From Anaerolineales bacterium UBA6128 (GTDB lineage Bacteria > Chloroflexota > Anaerolineae > UBA1429): a DNA stretch of 20,430 nucleotides. The translations under genes were made by a program, and so were the position numbers. The notes below the pieces were generated by a model. That model saw only the letters and a list, made by a program, of their open reading frames with translations, was not told the origin of the DNA and ran no database searches. Below are positions 16,635 through 20,430 of this stretch, piece by piece; the stretch's first letter is position 1; each line of letters opens with the position of its first letter. The stretch spans positions 11,370 through 31,799 of the forward strand of contig DIVQ01000206.1 in the NCBI GenBank assembly GCA_002423325.1, in the 5' to 3' direction.

Positions 16635-18032
16635 TCAGCCCTCCTGCGGCACAAAGACCTCGCAGCCGATATAGTTGTCGAGCGCTTCGCGGACGGCCTT
16701 GGTCACATGGCCGCGGGTGATGGCGACGTGATGACGATGGCCGAAGCGTCCCATGTGTACCAGCACATTCTGCAAGTCGGGGATGTGCGCCACGCCACAG
16801 ACCCCGAAAAAGTCCTCCGGGATCGAGTCGGCGGTGATAGCGCCCTCGCCCAGGAAGAAGCGCATGTCGCCGTCGATGGTGGCCATGTTGCCAAACGAAA
16901 TGCCTCCCGGGAGCAACCGTCCGACGTGGCAGCCTGCTGGTTGATTGGCCATCATGTCATGGCCGGTAACGGGACTGGGCGCCGCCATGAGAGAGGCCGG
17001 CACGGGCCCGCAGTGGAACAGGATGCACTTGTCGTCCTCGTCATAGTAGTTGTTGTTCCAGTCGAGGCAGGCAGCGGGTCCGCCGGAGGCGAGACGCAGG
17101 GCCTGCATGGCTACTGCGCTGCAGACATCGACCTCACAGGCCGCCGGCACCAGGCGCTCGTTGAGCATCCCCAACAGGATGCAGCCGGCAACGCCCAACT
17201 GCTGCGGCAGCTCGTCCCAGCAGCGCAGCGCGAGGGCGCTGAGATGGTACTCGTCGATTACCTGATCGAGCACGATCGCCAGCCGGGCCAGCTTTTCGAT
17301 GCTCTGTACAGGGGTATCGCGCCAGTCGGCGTATTGCTGCATGAACGCGATCTTGTCCGAGAGGGCCTCGGGGGCTTGCAGCTTGTTGACCCGCCAGAGG
17401 ATCTCGGCCATGTCGAGCGTCTCGACGGAGATGCCGTAGCGTTGCAGCGTGGCTTCGTCGACGCGCACGGTCTTGAACGGGGTCGTGCGGGCGCCGATGG
17501 CGCCGACATGGATGTCTTTCAGGCCGGCTACGACCTTGCAGACGCGATCGAAATAGTCGATGCTGGCCTTGAAGCGCGGGTCGTGCGGAGAAACAGTGTG
17601 CGGCTTGTCGATCGTGAAGGGAATGCCAGCCTGGTTGAATACGTTCATCATGGAGAGCTTGCCGCAAAAAGCGTCGCGGCGATCGGCCAGTGACATCCTG
17701 GTCATGTCATCGGGGTAGGCCTGCAAAAAGATGGGCACGTCGGCGTGCGCAAGGGCCGCCAGAGCACCGTTCTCGTTGCCAAAGTTGGGCAGCACGCAGA
17801 CTACGCCCTGATACTCACCGCGGTGGGCGGCCAGAAAGTTGGCAAACACTCGGCCCTCCGCGGCCGACTCGATGGCGCCGCCAAAGGCCGTCGCGTCTGA
17901 CGGCAGCATCAACACCTTGTGACCCCACGAGTTGAGCAGTTCTGACACCGTTTCGCGGGCTTCGGCCAGAGGGCCGGGCGTAAAGACGGCGCGATGCGCG
18001 ACGTAGAGGGCAAAGGTACTCTTCTCTGGCAT
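16635..18032 (-). CDS. L-fucose/L-arabinose isomerase-family protein
   Basis: 465 residues; AAAGGAG (complement of 18041-18047) is eight bases before the ATG. An N-terminal Rossmann-like half (VVCVLPNFGNENGALAAL) is followed by the FucI/AraA C-terminal half. Likely metal ligands are E300 in AACEVDV, D324 in CLDWNNN and the His cluster 432-435 in FGHRHHVAITRG. The E-to-D spacing of 24 residues equals that of E337-D361 in E. coli FucI. The family interconverts aldoses and ketoses with Mn2+. At 465 residues it is much shorter than FucI (about 590) and belongs to the broad L-fucose isomerase-like group whose members include sulfoquinovose isomerases, so the true sugar is unknown. It heads the minus-strand unit and is driven by a near-perfect promoter at 18107-18135. 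Confidence 0.85.
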   Translation of the reverse strand: MPEKSTFALYVAHRAVFTPGPLAEARETVSELLNSWGHKVLMLPSDATAFGGAIESAAEGRVFANFLAAHRGEYQGVVCVLPNFGNENGALAALAHADVPIFLQAYPDDMTRMSLADRRDAFCGKLSMMNVFNQAGIPFTIDKPHTVSPHDPRFKASIDYFDRVCKVVAGLKDIHVGAIGARTTPFKTVRVDEATLQRYGISVETLDMAEILWRVNKLQAPEALSDKIAFMQQYADWRDTPVQSIEKLARLAIVLDQVIDEYHLSALALRCWDELPQQLGVAGCILLGMLNERLVPAACEVDVCSAVAMQALRLASGGPAACLDWNNNYYDEDDKCILFHCGPVPASLMAAPSPVTGHDMMANQPAGCHVGRLLPGGISFGNMATIDGDMRFFLGEGAITADSIPEDFFGVCGVAHIPDLQNVLVHMGRFGHRHHVAITRGHVTKAVREALDNYIGCEVFVPQEG

Positions 18033-18106
18033 AGCGGCGCTCCTTTCGCGTGTTGGGCAAACCGACTTGCTGTTCGGGTTTTTCTGTCCACTGTTGTGAC
18101 GAGGCC

Positions 18107-18135
18107 ATTATAGGTTCGGGTAAGGGGGGTGTCAA
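18107..18135 (-). promoter_or_regulatory. Consensus sigma-70-type promoter for the isomerase-aldolase unit
   Basis: On the minus strand, TTGACA (complement of 18130-18135) and TATAAT (complement of 18107-18112) are both exact consensus hexamers with a 17-base spacer. Transcription would start near 18100, giving a leader of about 68 bases. A promoter this strong on a catabolic operon normally implies a repressor; no convincing operator palindrome was found by eye. Confidence 0.85.
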
Positions 18136-18153
18136 TGGCTCGTACACCCGGCC

Positions 18154-18182
18154 TTGAGCGGCGGGCCTGCACGTGGTAGAAT
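18154..18182 (+). promoter_or_regulatory. Sigma-70-type promoter for the aldo/keto reductase unit
   Basis: TTGAGC (18154-18159) and TAGAAT (18177-18182) are separated by 17 bases, with a predicted start near 18189, about 42 bases before the ATG. It is back to back with the minus-strand promoter, the two -35 boxes being 18 bases apart, so one regulator could act on both. Confidence 0.65.
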
Positions 18183-18230
18183 GGTCGGTGTAGGAGCGTT
18201 CGCGTGTCGCGGGAGTCAGGAGGAATGGCG

Positions 18231-19214
18231 ATGGACCATGTGTCTTTCGGGCGGTCGGGGCTCAAGGTGTCGCGGCTGTGCTTGGGGACGATGACGTTTG
18301 GACGTGAGGCGGATGAGGAGACGTCGTTTCGAATCCTGGACCGCTTTGTAGAGCTGGGGGGCACCTTTGTCGATACGGCGGACATGTACTCGGGGGGCGG
18401 GTCCGAGGAGGTGGTCGGGCGCTGGATCAAGCAGCGCGGCACCCGCAACGCGATTGTGCTGGCCACCAAGGTCTGGGCGGTGATGGGGCCGGGTCCAAAC
18501 GATGGCGGACTCTCGCGTATGCACATCATGCGCGCCGTGGACGATAGTCTGCGCCGACTGCAGACCGACGTGATCGACCTGTACCAGATTCACCGCTGGG
18601 ATGCCCGGGTGCCCGTCGAGGAGACCGCGGAGGCGCTCAGCGACCTTGTGCGGCAGGGCAAAGTGCGCTATGTGGGCGCATCCAACCTGCGCGCCTGGCA
18701 GCTGGCCGAGTACCTGCACCTGGCGGAGCGCCATCACTGGTCGCATTTCATCAGCATTCAGCCGTTGTATAATGCGCTGAACCGCAATATCGAGAACGAG
18801 TTGCTGCCGTATGCCGCGCGCGTCGGTCTGGGGATCATGACCTACAACCCTCTGGCCGGGGGCATGCTGACAGGCAAGTACAAGCCGGGCGAGCCCTTGC
18901 CGGCCGGGGCGCGGCTGGAGTCGTTCCAGAACTATTTTGAACGCTACTATGCCGATGCGGCGTTGGAGCTGGCTGGGCAGTTCGTGCAGGCCGCCGAGGA
19001 ACGCGGGGTGACGCCGGCGCAGCTGGCGCTGGCCTGGGTGTTGGCCGAGCCGCGCGTGACGTGTCCCATCCTTGGCGCGCGCAGCGTCGAGCAGTTCAAC
19101 GACACCGTGCAGGGGGCCGACCTCAACCTTTCTGCAGAGGAGCGGGCCGCGATCCCGGCGGTGCTGCCGGGGCGCTGGGTGGGAAAGGATCCCTATGTCG
19201 ACTATGGGCTGTGA
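18231..19214 (+). CDS. Aldo/keto reductase
   Basis: 327 residues from the ATG at 18231. The choice rests on AGGAGG at 18218-18223, seven bases upstream; the ATG at 18225 is only one base from it, and a GTG at 18204 lies before it. The TIM-barrel AKR signature is complete: catalytic D49 and Y53 in DTADMYSGG, K80 in ATKVW and H121 in YQIHRWD, followed by GKVRYVGASN, and the cofactor-binding PILGARSVEQF near the C-terminus. It reduces or oxidises a carbonyl/alcohol with NADPH. Sequence style is that of the large AKR group annotated as predicted oxidoreductases acting on sugars and small aldehydes. The next gene starts inside its last codons, so translation is probably coupled. Confidence 0.93.
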   Translation: MDHVSFGRSGLKVSRLCLGTMTFGREADEETSFRILDRFVELGGTFVDTADMYSGGGSEEVVGRWIKQRGTRNAIVLATKVWAVMGPGPNDGGLSRMHIMRAVDDSLRRLQTDVIDLYQIHRWDARVPVEETAEALSDLVRQGKVRYVGASNLRAWQLAEYLHLAERHHWSHFISIQPLYNALNRNIENELLPYAARVGLGIMTYNPLAGGMLTGKYKPGEPLPAGARLESFQNYFERYYADAALELAGQFVQAAEERGVTPAQLALAWVLAEPRVTCPILGARSVEQFNDTVQGADLNLSAEERAAIPAVLPGRWVGKDPYVDYGL

Positions 19215-20361
19215 CGGTGCACGCGCGGAAAGGCTGTCGGCTTCGCGCGAACGCTTTGCGCGAGCGATGCGGCACGAGGCGACGGCGCGTCCGCCGCTTG
19301 ACATCGGCGCGACGACGCTGACCAGCATGAGCGCCGGCTGCCAGCGGCGAGTGCGGGCCTTCCTGGGCCTGTCTGGTGAGGCGCGCCCCAGCAACTCTGG
19401 AGTGGACGAGGGCATCCTGGCGTGGGCGGGGACCGATTTCAGGGGCGTGGGGCACATTGTGAGCTTGCCGAGCGTGCACACGCGCGCGCTCAGTGACGGC
19501 GAGTCGGTCGACTGCTGGGGCGTGCGGCGCAAGCTGGTGGGCCAATATGCCGAAATTGTCAGCTCGCCGTTGGAGGGCGCAACGTGTGAGGATCTGCGCA
19601 CGTTCCCCTGGCCCGAACCGCGCATCGATGAGGCATTGCTGGCGCGTTGGGAGACCGAGGCGCGCAGGTTGCACGCGGAGGGGCGCTACGTGGTTATCGC
19701 CGAGCACCCGGTGTACGGCGTGCTGGAGCTCGGCTGCTGGATGTGCGGCTACGAAGATTTCCTGGGGCGGCTGGCCGCCGACCACGACTTTGTGCGGGCT
19801 TTTTTCGACATCGTGTTTGACTTGCAGATGCGCATTATCGAGCCGTATTACCGTGTCCTCGGGCCGTACATCGATTTGACCACCAGCGGTGACGATTTCG
19901 GGATGCAGCTTGCGCCACTGCTCTCTCCCAGAGCTTTCGAGGCGCTGGTGGCACCCTATTTCGCCGAGCGCATCCGGCGCACCAAAGATCTGGCGGGCTG
20001 CTATTACTGGCACCACTCGTGCGGATCAGTCTACGCGCTGCTGGATCAGCTCATCGCCTGCGGCGTGGACATCCTCAACCCGGTGCAGACGTCGGCGGCG
20101 GGGATGAGGCCTGAGACGTTAAAGGCAGAGTACGGCGACCGGCTGGTGTTTTGGGGGGCTATGGACGTACAGCAGTTCCTGCCCTATGCCTCGCCGGACG
20201 AGGTGCGTGCTCACGCTGACTATTTGATCGATGTGCTCGGCCACGAGGGTGGGTACGTGATGGCGCCGGCGCACAACATGCAGGATGACGTGCCGCCCGA
20301 GAACATTGTGGCGTGGGTGGAGGCCGTGCGGGCGCGGGAAACCTTGCAGCAGGCACAGTGA
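19195..20361 (+). CDS. URO-D superfamily protein, not a canonical HemE (paralogue 2)
   Basis: 388 residues from the ATG at 19195, which has AAAGGA at 19184-19189 five bases upstream and overlaps the reductase gene by 20 bases. An ATG at 19204 in the same frame is the alternative. Homology begins at SASRERFARAMRHE, the typical start of this family. Features: the acidic pair D233-D234 in SGDDFGMQLAPLLSP, H274-S-C276-G in WHHSCGSV, VDILNPVQTSAAGM, LVFWGAMDVQQ and the end MAPAHNMQDDVPPENI. The HemE substrate motif PVW-x-MRQAGR is absent. The Asp pair and His-x-Cys fall at almost the same positions as in the paralogue at 11177 (231-232 and 271-273), yet overall sequences differ widely. Function unknown; coupling to an aldo/keto reductase suggests shared small-molecule metabolism. 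Confidence 0.83.
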   Translation: MSTMGCDGARAERLSASRERFARAMRHEATARPPLDIGATTLTSMSAGCQRRVRAFLGLSGEARPSNSGVDEGILAWAGTDFRGVGHIVSLPSVHTRALSDGESVDCWGVRRKLVGQYAEIVSSPLEGATCEDLRTFPWPEPRIDEALLARWETEARRLHAEGRYVVIAEHPVYGVLELGCWMCGYEDFLGRLAADHDFVRAFFDIVFDLQMRIIEPYYRVLGPYIDLTTSGDDFGMQLAPLLSPRAFEALVAPYFAERIRRTKDLAGCYYWHHSCGSVYALLDQLIACGVDILNPVQTSAAGMRPETLKAEYGDRLVFWGAMDVQQFLPYASPDEVRAHADYLIDVLGHEGGYVMAPAHNMQDDVPPENIVAWVEAVRARETLQQAQ

Positions 20362-20365
20362 AACG

Positions 20366-20382
20366 TATACTGACTATACTGA
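20366..20382 (+). repeat. Two tandem copies of TATACTGA
   Basis: TATACTGA occurs at 20366-20373 and again at 20375-20382, one base apart, in the short AT-rich patch between the last stop and the terminator. Each copy contains a -10-like TATACT, and TTGCAG at 20344-20349 is 16 bases before the first. This could be a weak promoter or an operator pair, or chance. Confidence 0.3.
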
Positions 20383-20387
20383 GAATA

Positions 20388-20427
20388 CACGGAGGCGACG
20401 CGTATGCGTCGCCTCCGTGGTTTCCTC
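20388..20427 (+). terminator. Rho-independent terminator after the reductase/URO-D-like pair
   Basis: A perfect 14-bp stem, CACGGAGGCGACGC (20388-20401) with GCGTCGCCTCCGTG (20406-20419), encloses a GTAT loop, followed by GTTTCCTC. It lies 26 bases after the stop codon. Confidence 0.88.
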
Positions 20428-20430
20428 AGT

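Noticed and set aside
16626..17693. 355-codon open frame on the + strand opposite the isomerase-family gene
   Set aside because: The minus strand encodes a clear isomerase with conserved ligands; no family features in the + strand product.
18033..18100. AAACCCGA...TCGGTTT as an operator in the isomerase leader
   Set aside because: The arms differ by one inserted base and no other copy was seen, so it is too imperfect to call.
19072..19194. Extended N-terminus for the second URO-D-like protein
   Set aside because: It lies within the reductase coding region, is Ser/Arg-rich and unlike the family; the ATG at 19195 has AAAGGA correctly spaced.
18216..19625. 469-codon open frame on the minus strand opposite the aldo/keto reductase
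   Set aside because: Antisense to a gene with complete catalytic motifs; the translation is Arg/His/Pro-rich low-complexity sequence typical of shadow frames in GC-rich DNA.
1..20430. CRISPR array, tRNA, insertion sequence, prophage or classic defence system
   Set aside because: No regularly spaced repeats, cloverleaf, transposase, terminal repeats or defence-type domains were found on either strand.

Overview
The window is GC-rich bacterial DNA with almost no non-coding space: thirteen genes. Ten run on the + strand, then a two-gene minus-strand unit, then a + strand pair beyond a divergent promoter region... in total eleven + strand and two - strand genes. No rRNA, tRNA, transposase, phage gene or CRISPR array is visible. 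The source is probably an environmental, possibly anaerobic bacterium. The best taxonomic hint is the lipoprotein at 13459-14736, which has a lipobox, a long Pro/Thr/Ser linker and three repeats carrying a TQDY motif. That style is common in Chloroflexota (Anaerolineae-like) genomes. This is inference; no marker gene is present.

Layout. (1) 1-5541: the 3' part of a very large alpha-2-macroglobulin-like surface protein with an intact CIEQ thioester, ending at a strong hairpin terminator. (2) 5622-14736: a promoter close to consensus followed by seven closely spaced + strand genes: a NagB-like sugar-phosphate isomerase/deaminase, a Gfo/Idh/MocA oxidoreductase with a cysteine cluster, a CopB-type P1B ATPase, an alpha/beta hydrolase, a URO-D superfamily protein, a second Gfo/Idh/MocA oxidoreductase and the repeat lipoprotein. 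(3) 14781-15441: a hemerythrin-like HHE protein with its own promoter, which carries a CRP/FNR-like palindrome centred exactly at -41.5 of the predicted start. (4) 15583-18135, minus strand: an L-fucose/L-arabinose isomerase-family protein followed by a class II aldolase, driven by a TTGACA-N17-TATAAT promoter and closed by a hairpin. (5) 18154-20427, + strand: an aldo/keto reductase overlapping a second URO-D superfamily protein, ending in a 14-bp-stem terminator.

How the genes may work together. NagB-like protein, two Gfo/Idh/MocA enzymes, esterase-like hydrolase, ketol isomerase, class II aldolase and aldo/keto reductase together suggest catabolism of unusual (acylated, amino, deoxy or otherwise modified) sugars. 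The two URO-D paralogues are not heme enzymes by motif, and each lies directly beside an NAD(P)-type oxidoreductase, so they probably act in the same small-molecule chemistry. No transporter, sugar kinase, glycosidase or corrinoid protein is in the window, so the pathway is incomplete here and its substrate cannot be named. The copper ATPase and the hemerythrin look like metal/oxygen stress functions placed among the sugar genes.
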